Shown: positions 54,569 to 64,000 of the stretch, piece after piece
Layout: the number at the start of each line of letters is the position of its first letter
How positions within the stretch are numbered: the stretch's first letter is position 1
Source of the DNA: Catenaria anguillulae PL171
Lineage: Eukaryota; Blastocladiomycota; Blastocladiomycetes; Blastocladiales; Catenariaceae
NCBI GenBank assembly: GCA_002102555.1
Contig: MCFL01000005.1
Coordinates: 806,001-870,000 of the forward strand
Reading direction: 5' to 3'
DNA length: 64,000 nucleotides
Position numbers and translations under genes: made by a program
The notes under the pieces: generated by a model
What the model saw: the letters and a program-made list of their open reading frames with translations, nothing else
Told to the model about the DNA's origin: nothing
The model's database searches: none

Positions 54569-55912
54569 ATGTCCGCGCCACAAACCAATCACGTTCTGGC
54601 AACAACTGGCTCAGATGTCGCTGTCAAGCATGCCCTGTCCTACATGTTTGCTGGTATCGAAACTGCATCTCGTTACGGCGCAAGTACACCCCGCGACTCG
54701 GTCCCGCTTCGCTCTCACCGCCATTGCGAAGATCACCAACCAGCTCATGCCCATTCGGCGCAACGTCCCAATCAGCATGCCGCACTGGAGCCCGCTTTGC
54801 AACTTGTTGACAACCAATTGGATGTAGTGTCTCTTGCAAACCTACCATGTTCCCACGACACCGCAATTCCAGGTCCTCAATCGCCAGCAACACTTTCACT
54901 CGTCTCTCACCTTCCACTGCCCAAACTCTCTGTCTCGACCACAAATCTCGGCGTCAACGCTTGGATTGCGTCCTTTGAGGCGGCTTGCTTCCGAATGGGC
55001 GTTCCCACAGCGGACCTTCCCGCCGCCATCTTGCTGCATGTGGATTCGGATTTGCTGTCTTGGCTGCTCACCTGTCCCATTCCCACCCACATTCCCCACG
55101 AAAGGCACTGGCACGACTACTTGCGTCCGCGCCTAATCCAATACCTCGACCAGTCTTTAGATTCCCATGCGCCTTCAACCTCAAGAGCAACGCAGCATTG
55201 GCGGGCCATGCGCCAGAATGGTGCAGATTTACGCTCTTATGCCATGGAATGGGAAATCGCAACATCAGGTTGGATAGGTGATGAATGGGATAGAGTGCGG
55301 GCATTTGTTTCGTCGCTAGACGACGAGTATTCCCAAGCCATATGTGACCTCGAGTTCGGGTGTATTGATGATGTTGTTGCTCACTTGGCGCGCCCATCCT
55401 CGGAGCCGATACGGGAAGCGTTAGTGGCAGTGGTGTGTTCCGATGAAGATGAGGATGAGGGTGAACGCATGGCTCTAGATTCCTTCCCCCCAACCGTCCC
55501 GCCTACACTATCTCAATCGCCCAAGCTCAGTTCAAGTACTTCTGCCCAGTCGTCCCCGTCCGGTTTGGGGTCGAAATGGAAGTGCGTCAACAGTGCCATT
55601 GTCCTGACCGACACTCGGTCCTCTGCTGTCATTTCCCCCATTGTTTGGCCCGTTCCACCCACTCGGTCGTTCACTCAAGCCCAAAACGCATCACCTGCCC
55701 CGGCGCAACCTCGACAACAGCACAACCTCTCTGCCGAAGGCAACAGCGGCTTGCGCGCCACATTGTCCGCATCTGCGGGGCAGAACGAGTGCATCGACTC
55801 GGCTGCCACACTGTCCAGGCAAGGTCGGCCGGTGAATACAGCAAACGTATGTGTATTTTTCCGTTTACGTCCCAACCACACCACACCACATGACCTTGCG
55901 TTACAGCACTGA
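54569..55912 (+). mobile_element. Retrotransposon Gag-like ORF (fossil or captured gene)
   Basis: An open reading frame of about 450 codons (ATG 54569) carries a Gag-type helical domain at about 54940-55430, recognised by the order of Trp and hydrophobic residues in 'VNAWIASFEAACFRMGV', 'HWHDYLRPRLIQYL', 'HWRAMRQNGADLRSYAMEWE' and 'WDRVRAFVSSLDDEYSQAIC'. This is the pattern of LTR-retroelement (Ty3-like) Gag. Ser/Pro-rich segments flank it. No protease, reverse transcriptase, integrase or terminal repeats were seen within the surrounding kilobases, so it is either a fossil fragment or a host-captured Gag. The age cannot be judged; the frame looks whole. Confidence 0.5.
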
Positions 55913-56728
55913 TTGCATCCCTGCCCTCACGCTTTGTATCTCAAGACATCGCCATCCTCTTCCCAATGGCACGTCCAAGTGTTGACGTCGGCCTCGCTCA
56001 GCCGCCACAAAGGCCCCGGCGTGTGGTCGCCCATGTCGATTCCCGCGGGCGTCGATTCGGCCAACACGTTTGACATGACGGCCGCGGACCGTTTTGGCAC
56101 CATATACGCGCAGCTCACGGCGCTGTTTCAACGGAACGCGTCCAACGTGGTATGGGTCTTGTGCCCAACGTCGGCGCAGCACGGGCTGGCGCATTTGATG
56201 GGCGCGTTGACTGTATCCAAAGGGCATACGTATGCCGGGTGTAGTTCCATGACCATGGCCGAGTTTGCCGCGTATTACGGATTGGACGGCGCGAATGTGG
56301 CGGTGGGATCCATGTACCTTTACATACAGAGTGACACGAGCCGGAAAAGTTATCGCGGATGTCCTGCAAATGCGCCGTCAACAGCTCGCCAACTCCCCTT
56401 GTTTGTCAAATTGTGTCCAGATCCAAGTGGGGGCGGCCAAAGCACAGCGACAAGGTTCATCTCGGACTTTGCCACGATCGGTCTGTTGGTTGTGTACAGG
56501 GATGAGGCGATCGAGACTGTGTTCTCACGGATATCGCGGCTAGCGGGCCATGGCAAAGATATCGAATACGAACTGAGGTGGGAGGCGAGTGTCAAGGAGG
56601 GTGGGGATTCCATTGACATGGCCCCAAAGCTGGATCCGAGGTCGACTTGGTCAGAGCAAGGGGCCATTTTTGGAGGAGTGGTGCTGGCTGTGGAGAAGTT
56701 GAGGGGGAGTACGCCGACTTTGTTTTAA
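55913..56728 (+). CDS. Unrecognised ORF, 3' neighbour of the Gag-like frame
   Basis: The frame follows the Gag-like ORF directly and runs about 270 codons to TAA at 56726-56728. The translation has globular character: 'DRFGTIYAQLTALFQRNASN', 'VVWVLCPTSAQHGLAHLMGA', 'MTMAEFAAYYGLDGANVAVG' and 'IGLLVVYRDEAIETVFSRIS'. The stretch 56340-56470 reads less naturally and may contain an intron. No in-frame ATG with good support marks the start, so it may be a later exon of a gene beginning upstream. No family was recognised. Whether it belongs to the Gag-like ORF is unknown. Confidence 0.4.
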   Translation: MHPCPHALYLKTSPSSSQWHVQVLTSASLSRHKGPGVWSPMSIPAGVDSANTFDMTAADRFGTIYAQLTALFQRNASNVVWVLCPTSAQHGLAHLMGALTVSKGHTYAGCSSMTMAEFAAYYGLDGANVAVGSMYLYIQSDTSRKSYRGCPANAPSTARQLPLFVKLCPDPSGGGQSTATRFISDFATIGLLVVYRDEAIETVFSRISRLAGHGKDIEYELRWEASVKEGGDSIDMAPKLDPRSTWSEQGAIFGGVVLAVEKLRGSTPTLF

Positions 56729-57072
56729 CTGTCCACGTTTTATCAATTTTTGGCGTTTGAAAATGATAACAATTCTCCATTTGCCCGCACATTCCCATTC
56801 GCGCTCGCGTTCGCGCTCGCGTTCGCGATCGTAGCCGCGAAGGTCTTGGAGAGGCAGATCGGCGGCCTGTGCTTTGGATCATGCCGATCACATCGTCTGC
56901 CTCCCTCAATCTCACTCAATCTCAATCGAGTGGAGCCAACATCAACCACGACATAGTCGACGTCATGCTCCTGACCGAAAAAGAAGAGCCATGGATGCAC
57001 GCTGACGACTGCTCGACCCAGTGAAATTCTCTGCGAGGACATCCGAAACCAGAATTCACCCCCATTGCCACC
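56729..57072. other. Intergenic with CG-rich simple repeat
   Basis: About 340 bases. A short imperfect repeat of TTCGCGCTCGCG lies at about 56798-56832. It precedes the uS4m gene. Nothing else is seen. Confidence 0.55.
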
Positions 57073-58088
57073 ATGAAAGCTCGCCCCGGTCGCTTCAAGT
57101 ATGTCGCTACCTGCCCTTGGACCCTGGACAAACAACCTCTTTGAAAATGGCATTAATCATCTGTCTGTTCTGCTGACAGCGCCTCCCGCGGCCTGATCCG
57201 CATGTCCTGGTCAAAGTACAACCTGTACAACCTGGCGACCCGCCAGCGGTACCCGGACCTGTCCCGCCGCACCCTGTTCCAGCAATTGTGGCAGGCAAAG
57301 AAGGAGGCCCGTGCGTACCACGGCGGCAACGTCACGGAGCGCCAGTTCTACAAGACATGGAACTCGGAGCCCTTGCCCGTGTTTGGCAACACCGCCGCAA
57401 CCGACCCGGCCATGGCCGGCATTGAGCAGCGCAAGCTGCCGCCCATGCAAACTCTCACCTTTTCACCGCTCGAGCGCAGGGTCGATGTGGCCGTGTTCAG
57501 GGCGTGCTTCATGCCCTCTGTGTATGCTGCAAGGCAGGCGGTTTCCCATGGCAAGGTCATGGTGAATGGACAAGTGGTGCGTTTTTTTTTTGGCTTTGCG
57601 CTTTTGGTTTGGAGTGGCACTTGAGCCAAGTGAGTTGACTCGCCTTCCTTTACCAAAAAAAAAAATAGTGCAAGCAACCCTCATATCTCCTCCGTGACGG
57701 CGACATGTTCTCGATCCTCCCCTCGGCCATCCCCATGCTGTCGGACCCAACCAAATCCTCCCCACCAGCTGAATCTGACGCTGCGGCTGCCGCACAGGGC
57801 GAAACGAGCGATGCTGATGCACCATCGGCGGACACGGCTGCACCCTCGACGACTCCTTCGGTTCCCAAGAAGCAAAGCGTTGTTGAAGCGGCGCGCGGTC
57901 TCAAATTCACTCCGCGACCCTTCCAACAGCCATGGATGTTTATTCCGGAATACCTCGAAGTCAACTTTAACACTTGCTCGGGCGTATTCGTGCGTGCGCC
58001 CATGGTCAAGCCGGGCAAGTCTGAGGTGCCCAGTCCGTTCCCGCCCGAGGTGCATGGGTTGGCACACGAGTATTACTCGCGTCGCTAA
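57073..58088 (+). CDS. Mitochondrial small-subunit ribosomal protein uS4m (Nam9)
   Basis: Exons 57073-57098, 57180-57576 and 57669-58088. The start gives 'MKARPGRFNASRGLIRMSWS' across the first intron, then 'YNLYNLATRQRYPDLSRRTL' and 'FQQLWQAKKEARAYHGGNVT'. The S4 RNA-binding fold follows: 'SPLERRVDVAVFRACFMPSV', 'YAARQAVSHGKVMVNGQV' and 'CKQPSYLLRDGDMFSI', matching the S4 motif (VD..(L)(F)R..F..S...ARQ.V.HG...VNG). The C-terminal half has an Ala/Ser-rich insertion and then a conserved-looking fungal tail ('FQQPWMFIPEYLEVNFN'). It binds the 5' domain of small-subunit rRNA in mitochondria. The second intron contains T10 and A11 runs. The frame is intact. Confidence 0.9.
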
Positions 58089-58246
58089 GTATGTGTTGGG
58101 GTTGGCTTTTTGTTTCAAGTTTCTGTCTCGGGCATGCAGGTAGTAGTATTACACTTTCCTTTACACAACTGATTGCATCGCGCAATTGTCAAGGTGACGG
58201 GGTGATGGACGACACTGAACAACAACGAGGATTCGACATTGGCAAT

Positions 58247-59170
58247 TTACTGGCGAGGGTAAATGAGGTCGTAATGACCGGGGCGGTACAAGAAGTGAAT
58301 GACATCGGCTGGATCCGCCTCGTTTCCATCAAATCGGTGAATGGTGGCATCGTCGTGTGCGCCAGAGTCGAGGTATGCCTGTTTACACACAAACGCACAA
58401 GAGTCAGCTGCAAAAATCGGACGAAAGAGTGCGATTATCCATTGGATAGATTCACATACCACAACCACATTGACCGCAAACATCTTTGACAGCGCAATAA
58501 TCGACACATGATCCGCATCCCTACCCATGGCCTCCACATGGTGTGCACAATACCCCTGCATGGTATCTGCGTCGTCCAAGACAAACGGCAAATACTCGTC
58601 CTGGTGCTGCTGCAAGTAAGCACTGCACACGAACCGGAACAGGACCACAATGGCATTGGACACCTCGTCCGATTGGAACCGCGACAGCAACATGTCCATG
58701 TCATGAATGGCGCCCGTCTCAATGGCCTTGAGCGTGTCGACGGCCACGTCGTGGAAATCCTCAATTACGAGCAGCTGGAACCCATTGGCCAGCAGCACTT
58801 CCTTGCACTTTGCCATGTCGGCGTGTGCACGCACCAAGTACCGTGCCGGGTTGCCCAGCACGCGCTCGTACCAGGCAAAGACAAACGCGCGGTAAAAGCA
58901 GTTGCCGTCGCCACGGCACCGCCGAAAGTGCGAAAAGTTGGTGGCCAGGTCGTTAATCTTGGCGAGAAACGGCGCGTTCGATTGGAATTCTTGGCGCAGG
59001 TCCGTCAGGGGCAACGGCACTGAGACCAACTGCGATTCGCGGGCAACGGCGTCCTTGATGGCTTGTTCGCCAGCAAGAATTTGCTCGTCCGTGAGTTGTG
59101 CAGCAGGAGAGGCGGTGGCGCCGGCGGCCGCGTTGGCAGCGCGTGTGGAAGGTTGTTGCGGAGTGTCCAT
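58247..59170 (-). CDS. Otubain (OTUB1-like) deubiquitinase
   Basis: Exons 59170-58460 and 58378-58247 join at 'AVNVVV|AYLDSGAHDDA'. The catalytic centre is complete: Asp and Cys in 'CRGDGNCFYRAFVFAWYERV', and His in 'LYRPGHYDLIYP'. The helical N-terminal part ('DLRQEFQSNAPFLAKINDLA') and 'SDEVSNAIVVLFRFVCSAYL' match the C65/otubain fold that recognises ubiquitin on both sides of the cut. Otubains cleave Lys48-linked chains and, in animals, block some E2 enzymes without cleaving. Length about 280 residues, normal for the family. Its 3' end lies about 160 bases from that of uS4m. Confidence 0.93.
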   Translation of the reverse strand: MDTPQQPSTRAANAAAGATASPAAQLTDEQILAGEQAIKDAVARESQLVSVPLPLTDLRQEFQSNAPFLAKINDLATNFSHFRRCRGDGNCFYRAFVFAWYERVLGNPARYLVRAHADMAKCKEVLLANGFQLLVIEDFHDVAVDTLKAIETGAIHDMDMLLSRFQSDEVSNAIVVLFRFVCSAYLQQHQDEYLPFVLDDADTMQGYCAHHVEAMGRDADHVSIIALSKMFAVNVVVVCESIQWIIALFRPIFAADSCAFVCKQAYLDSGAHDDATIHRFDGNEADPADVIHFLYRPGHYDLIYPRQ

Positions 59171-59552
59171 GGTGCTTTGCTAGTCCAAGGGAGTTGAGAG
59201 TTGTAGTTGATGGCACACTTTATGTTTTTCCTTTTTGATTGACTGACGCGCGGACGAGACTTCGGCACACTGGTGGAGGCGGCGTCAGGAACGACAATAC
59301 TGGCTTATGTATGACATGTCGTTGACTCGAATACAAGCTTGCGAAACAAAAACCACCGGCGCCGCCAGATGATGGCTGCTCGCCTGAGAGCTCCAATATC
59401 AGAAAAGGAAACCTCAATCCAACTCATCGCGAGACAGGCATGTGTTGCTCAACTCGTTGGTCACAGGGTCATGAATCGACATGGGGAATCAGACGTGCTT
59501 GAGCATTGGGGATACATTTTCATTGAATGACAGTCTCATCCAAAATCCACAT
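59171..59552. other. Intergenic
   Basis: About 380 bases between the otubain start and the DPM3 end. Nothing recognisable. Confidence 0.5.
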
Positions 59553-60013
59553 TCAATCGTCAATAGTGATCTTGGCCCTACGAAGCTCGTCGCGCGCTTG
59601 GGCAATTTCCTGCCGATGCGGTGCGAGACATGCAAATTGAAGTGAGATTTCTACCAATGCAACAGTGTTATTTTCCACAAGACAAAAGTGTACCTTGAGA
59701 AGCTCGGCATGTGCCTCAGGGCAATCGCCAAAAGTAATGAGGCTCCATCCGATCGAAGCAAGCGAGTAGGCACCAAACGAAACAATGACCCACAATGGAA
59801 GCTATATGTATGATAGAGAGCGGCAGTCAGTCGCAAAACTTCACGCCACTGTGAAGGACACATAGTTCGATGCGAAAAGAAAAGCGGCATGCATACGGCG
59901 GGGATAAACTCGGCGAACGCTTCTGGGACGGGAATGATTTCATTGAGGGCCAGAAGCCACGCGGACAGGAACGCAAAAGAGTAGATGAGGAAGCGGACGA
60001 GCTTGGTGGTCAT
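59553..60013 (-). CDS. DPM3: Dolichol-phosphate mannose synthase subunit 3 (DPM3)
   Basis: Exons 60013-59897, 59801-59694 and 59609-59553 give exactly 93 residues, the family length. Two membrane helices are present ('LVRFLIYSFAFLSAWLLAL' and 'LPLWVIVSFGAYSLASIGWS'), then the conserved 'LITFGDCPEAHAELLKEIAQ' and 'ARDELRRAKI', matching 'TFxDCxEAxxELxxxIxxARxDLxxxG'. DPM3 tethers the catalytic subunit DPM1 to the ER membrane for Dol-P-Man synthesis, which feeds GPI anchors and N- and O-mannosylation. Its presence means the organism has the three-subunit (human/fission-yeast) enzyme rather than the single-chain budding-yeast type. Introns are over 80 bases and the last exon has 19 codons. Confidence 0.88.
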
Positions 60014-60442
60014 GATGCTGAATGGTGCTTTGGTTGTGTGTGTGTTGGCTGAATGCACTGGAGACGGGAAGCGTGTGGCGAGACAGAAGCGCCGGATCAG
60101 AGTGTCAACAAGCGTCGATGGCATGCACGTTGCCTGCGAAGAATACCGACAGAAGCGTGGGCTGGGCTAGGACAGCTGAATGCCGAGAGTATGGATTCGT
60201 GCCTGCATTGATAAAGGTCTGGTTCAATGGATAAGTCGTGTTGGGCCGGCTGTGTTTTGGCGCCATCTCTGCCTTCACATTATAAATTAAGATACATAGA
60301 TCAGTCCGAAATCGGAAGCTGTTTGGATTAATATCCAGAGCACAGCGCTAGCTCCAAGGTTGGAAGTCAAACAGTACAGGGCCAATCCATGCAATACTTG
60401 ATGCCACTGTAGGCAACCCCCTCTTTTCTGCCGCCCCCCACC
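60014..60442. other. Intergenic, divergent promoter
   Basis: About 430 bases between DPM3 and the prenyltransferase alpha gene. The middle part (60280-60400) is AT-rich. No gene is seen. Confidence 0.5.
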
Positions 60443-61796
60443 ATGACCACCGCCATCCCCTACGCCGAACGCTCGGAATGGAGCGACGTCAAGCCCGCGT
60501 CCCTCAGCGAAGGCCCCGCGCCGTTTGCCCCGATTCTCTTCACAGACGAGTGTATGTGTGGCAAATTGAAAACGCTCAGCATTGGCCGGCCAGGTTGCTG
60601 ACGGTCGTATTGTACACGTACACAGACAAGGACGCCATGGCCTACTTTGTCGCAACGGCCCACTCCGGTGAACTTTCGCAACGGGTGTTTGATTTGACTT
60701 CGCACCTGGTCAAGCTCAATCAGGGATTGTACACGGTTTGGTACCGTACTTGGCCTCTTTTGAATCACCAGATTCTGTTTCCGTTGGAGCTGATAGCTGT
60801 GTCTTGTGTGAGGTAGGCGGACGCGCCAGTTGATCCTTGACGAGTTGCACGGCGATTTGCACGCCGAATTACACATGCTCAACGAAATGATGGACGAGTC
60901 GCCAAAAAGCTACCAGTTATGGTGCGCACCCTTCCTTGTTGTCGCTTTGCCAACTGGTGGGTTGGCTGACCTGTGTTGTTTTTGAAACCACAGGCAACAT
61001 CGGCAATTCGTCATGGAACGGCTTCGCGAGCCAGCGGGCGAGCTCGAGTTCATGAAGTCCTTGTCGGAGGAAGATCCCAAGAACTATCACATGTGGAACT
61101 ACCGGTTCGTTGTACGCCTCAATCGACCTCCGCGTACAACCGTTACTCACGACATTGGCTTGTGAGTAAATGTAGCCAATGGCTCGTCACGACTTTTGGG
61201 CTCTGGGAGGGAGAGCTGGCCGCCATCGACGAGCTGCTTTTGAGCGACGTGCGCAACAACTCGGCTTGGACCTACCGGTTCTTCCTCTTGTTTGGCAGCC
61301 AAGAGCTTGAGGGCCGTGTCATGGACGTGGATGTTGACAAGGAGCTCGAGTACGTGGTGTCGGCCATTCGCCGCGCACCGTCCAACGAGTCTCCCTGGGT
61401 GTACATGCGCGGGTCCGTAGAATTCTTTATTCTTTGTGACTTTTCGTGATGATGCCGACTGATATCGAGTTGATCGCTGTCTACAGAGTGCTCAAGCGTG
61501 AGAAGCGTCAAGCGTCCGCATTCGTCATGGGCATGTGCCGGTCGCTGGTGGAGGGACAGTGTCTCTCGCCGCATTTGTATGCATTTTTGGTGGACGAGTA
61601 TGTTGAACAACAGAATCTGGATGCTGCTACCGAGGTACGCACACCTCCCAGGTCAATCCATGTGCAACCGATTTCGCGCAACTGACCTCGATGAGTGGAT
61701 GCACTGCAGACGTGCTTGCATTTGGAGCAAGTTGTGGACAAGACGAGGGCAAAGTATTGGGCATTCAAGCGCCAACAAATCCTGTCCAAAAAGTGA
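60443..61796 (+). CDS. FNTA: Protein farnesyltransferase/geranylgeranyltransferase-I alpha subunit
   Basis: Seven exons, ATG at 60443, TGA at 61796. The start 'PYAERSEWSDVKP' is the family opening. The PFTA helix-pair repeats follow in order: 'VFDLTSHLVKLNQGLYTVWR', 'WQHRQFVMERL' with 'EEDPKNYHMWNYRQWLVTTF', 'ELAAIDELLLSDVRNNSAWT', and 'ELEYVVSAIRRAPSNESPWV'. The conserved KNYHxWxxR and NNSxW motifs include the residues that contact the isoprenoid diphosphate. The same alpha chain pairs with two beta subunits to prenylate CaaX proteins such as Ras and Rho. Exon joins were placed by frame; donors are GTATGT, GTACCG, GTGCGC, GTTCGT, GTCCGT and GTACGC. The frame is intact. Confidence 0.93.
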
Positions 61797-62420
61797 CCAG
61801 CCACCCGTCACTGTCGGCCGTTTGTTTGCTTTGTGTCATGCAAGTGCGCTTGTTGGACTGGAAGTGGACTCGTCCCTCGAGTCGGTAGACATTTCTTGGA
61901 CACGAAATGTTGGCCCATGTCAATTTAACGACAAACCATTCCGGCGATGTTAGTGAGCGAGCGGAATCTGCAGGAAGGATCGACAGTGTGAGAGCAGAAG
62001 GTACATAACCGATAAAAGTGTGATATTGGCAATGAACCCTTTAATGCAGTATCATGAGCCCCCGCAACGGCGGCACCAAGGCACATTCCACTCTGGGCAA
62101 TCGTTCCCGGTCCCTGTTTACTCCGTCTATCACCCGCGGCCAGGTCCCGTCCTCAGCATTGCCTCGTCATCCTTCCGCAGCCGCCAGCCTCAGCCTCGGT
62201 CCCACCCAGCAACGGTAACGGTCCAACATCCCACATCGTGTCGTTTCAATACAATCCCGCATTGACGGATTTCCTGTGGGATTTCGCCCGCTTCCCTCCC
62301 TACTGCCCACTGCACCGCCCGTAGTCGGCTTGGTTGATTGTTTCCGACCACCATAAGCAAGCTGTGCCTCAGACACGTCCGGGCCCATTCCTCGCGACAC
62401 TTGCCTACTCTCACCGAACC
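61797..62420. other. Intergenic
   Basis: About 620 bases between the prenyltransferase and F-box genes, same strand. The last 300 bases are Pro/Ser-like C-rich leader sequence. Nothing else is seen. Confidence 0.5.
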
Positions 62421-64000
62421 ATGGCCGCCACACCCCCTTCTCCCACGCACCTCAACGACGCTTCGTCTCTACCACCCGAGAATATTGCTTCCACGCCGCC
62501 ACCGCGCCTCTCGAGCAGCCACGAACTCGGCCCCAGTTCTGCCCGTCACACTCTCGCTCTTGACATGGATATTGACGACGACACAGACAGCGCGGATCTC
62601 GATTCCGACGATTCGCGATTGACGCCGATTCCGCCATCCTCGTCGCACCACCACCATCACCCCCGGCACCATCATCTCCATGGCCGAGGGTCGACGCTCA
62701 TGGCCTCCTACTCGGCCGACGACTTGCTTGGTTTTGATTCGACGGATTCCCCACAACATCCGGGCACACCAGCTTCGCCGTTTTCCGCACATGAGTTACA
62801 GGGCGACCCAGCGGACGGCGCGTTTCGCAAGCTGCCTCACGAACTGGTACCTGCGTTTCGTGCATCCATTCTGTCTGCAATGGTCTCACTGACGCATTTG
62901 CTTCGACCTCGCCATAGATTAGCGCCATATTCAACTCCCTCCCAAAGTTATCCCGATACCAATGCTTATTCCTCAACCGCCGGCTTTCGCGCATCGCTGC
63001 ATCGTGTCTTTGGCGGTCCATTGGATGCTGGACGCCATCATTCCCCGAGTCGCGCCTGTCCCGAGTCTTGGACGTTCTCGAGTCAGACATGTACCAAACC
63101 GAACCTTTTCAGCCCGATGATCATTGCACCAATCCAGCGGACAGTGCACGTGGCAGATATGCCTCCCCAGACACGTCGCTGGTTCCCTCACGCCTCATGT
63201 ATCCCTATTTATCGGTATGTTCTCTGTTTTTTCCGCACTCACACGCTGCGTTTACGTGTCTTCTGAATGTTCCCATTTCTTTGTTTGCCGCAGTTTATCC
63301 GGAAAATCGTCATCATGGTCTATAATATCTCTGGACGCGACGAACTCTTCCTCTTCATCACCCGAGTCCGACGCGTGCTCCTCGAACGCTGCTCGACAAC
63401 ACGCCGTCTCACACTGGCGTACCGTGGCCCGCTCTCCTGGGCACTTGACGCAGACGTGTGCATCAAGCACCCGAACATGGACCACCAAGGCCGCGTCCAT
63501 TCGGATTGCGAGCGTGTTCCGAGCATGCGCTCCAGCGTGCTCGCGCCCATGGCGGCGCTGTCGCAGCTCGGCATTTATTGGGTGTCGGAGGTGAGCGTGA
63601 GGCATTTGGCCGCGGTCGCGACGCATTGTCGCCATTTACGCTTGTTGCACATTCAGCCCGATCGCACTATTCAGGCAACAGGCATTTTGGCCGACGATGA
63701 CGAGTTTGAGTTGGACGGGCGGGCGGATTCCAGGGTGTCTACGAGGACCACGAACGGGGGCGGCGGCACACACCCTGGGACGGGCGTTGGTGTCGGTGGC
63801 GGCGGCAACGAACTAGGGGATGGCATGTTGGTGGACGATCAAGCCGCGGGCGGCGACGACGTCGATGCCGCCGATGGTCAGGGCACAACGGCGCCCAACA
63901 CGGCCGCGACGTCACCGGCCTTGTCGGGTCATCAGCATACTGCACATGGTCAGCTTCAACCGCCACCGAACCCGGATGACCTGGTTGCCGACATTATGCA
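62421..64000 (+). CDS. F-box protein, 5' part (runs off the window)
   Basis: ATG at 62421. The first 140 residues are disordered, with a His-rich run near 62645-62680. An F-box then spans the first intron (62847-62917): 'FRKLPHELISAIFNSLPKLS' followed by 'RYQCLFLNRRLSRIAASCLW' and 'RSI', the LPxEL...L.VC...W form. A second intron lies at about 63210-63297. After it, 'VRRVLLERCSTTRRLTLAYR', 'MAALSQLGIYWVSEVSVRHL' and 'AAVATHCRHLRLLHIQP' look like leucine-rich repeats, so this is probably an SCF ubiquitin-ligase substrate receptor. A Gly/Ala/Asp-rich insert starts at about 63750, and the frame is still open at the window end. The substrate is unknown. Confidence 0.75.

Noticed and set aside
1-64000. 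CRISPR array, bacterial operons, ribosome binding sites or a biosynthetic cluster
   Set aside because: The window is intron-rich eukaryotic DNA. No spaced identical repeats, no polyketide/NRPS/terpene genes and no clustered pathway were seen.

Overview
This is nuclear DNA of a eukaryote, most likely a fungus. Genes lie close together on both strands, about one per 2 kb. Introns are short (mostly 50-110 bases, GT...AG). Coding sequence is moderately GC-rich and many proteins carry long disordered Pro/Ser/Ala tracts. Two genes point to a flagellated (zoosporic) fungus: a TMEM216/TMEM17-type transition-zone membrane protein, and a possible TALPID3 relative. Together with a large family-type protein built of 'LDWW' ankyrin-like repeats, this suggests Blastocladiomycota (Allomyces/Catenaria-like). 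That placement is inference, not proof.

Layout. 1-20.7 kb: 3' end of an Hsp70 exchange factor (SIL1/Fes1-like); a membrane-anchored SET protein; an S1/P1 nuclease with all nine zinc ligands; a protein rich in SUMO-interacting motifs; a CNNM/Mam3 transporter; spliceosomal USP39/Sad1; an F-box/ankyrin-like repeat protein; an MFSD5-type molybdate transporter; a TMEM216-like protein; RNA polymerase III subunit RPC4; and a FYVE protein. 20.8-34.1 kb: the possible TALPID3 relative; a gene-poor stretch with tRNA-Thr(CGT); RPB5; complex I subunit NDUFB10; a TBL1-like LisH/WD40 corepressor; and an oxysterol-binding protein. 34.5-48.6 kb: a TACC protein with a striking repeat array; a three-helix membrane protein of unknown function; a HAC1/XBP1-like bZIP factor; TMEM115; and a SAPS (PP6/Sit4 regulatory) protein. 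49.1-64 kb: NDUFA2; a telobox (TRF/Tbf1-like) telomere-binding protein; mitoribosomal mL59 and uS4m; a Gag-like fossil ORF with an unrecognised ORF after it; otubain; DPM3; farnesyl/geranylgeranyl transferase alpha; and the 5' part of an F-box protein.

The gene set is mostly housekeeping: transcription (RPB5, RPC4), splicing (USP39), mitochondria (NDUFB10, NDUFA2, mL59, uS4m), Golgi/ER (TMEM115, DPM3, SIL1-like), phosphatase and ubiquitin control, and cilium/microtubule functions. There is no operon logic.

The most interesting signals are these. (1) CCCTAAA-type telomere repeats lie within about 100 bases upstream of the start codon of the telobox gene. (2) The TACC protein has a 14-copy repeat with a higher-order period. 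(3) The splice donors favour GTNCGT. (4) One protein carries an array of SUMO-interacting motifs. (5) One-base reading-frame breaks recur in many otherwise good host genes, which looks like sequence error rather than decay, so several gene models below are composite. Start codons were checked by eye in the sequence; exon boundaries were inferred by reading frames and GT/AG sites.
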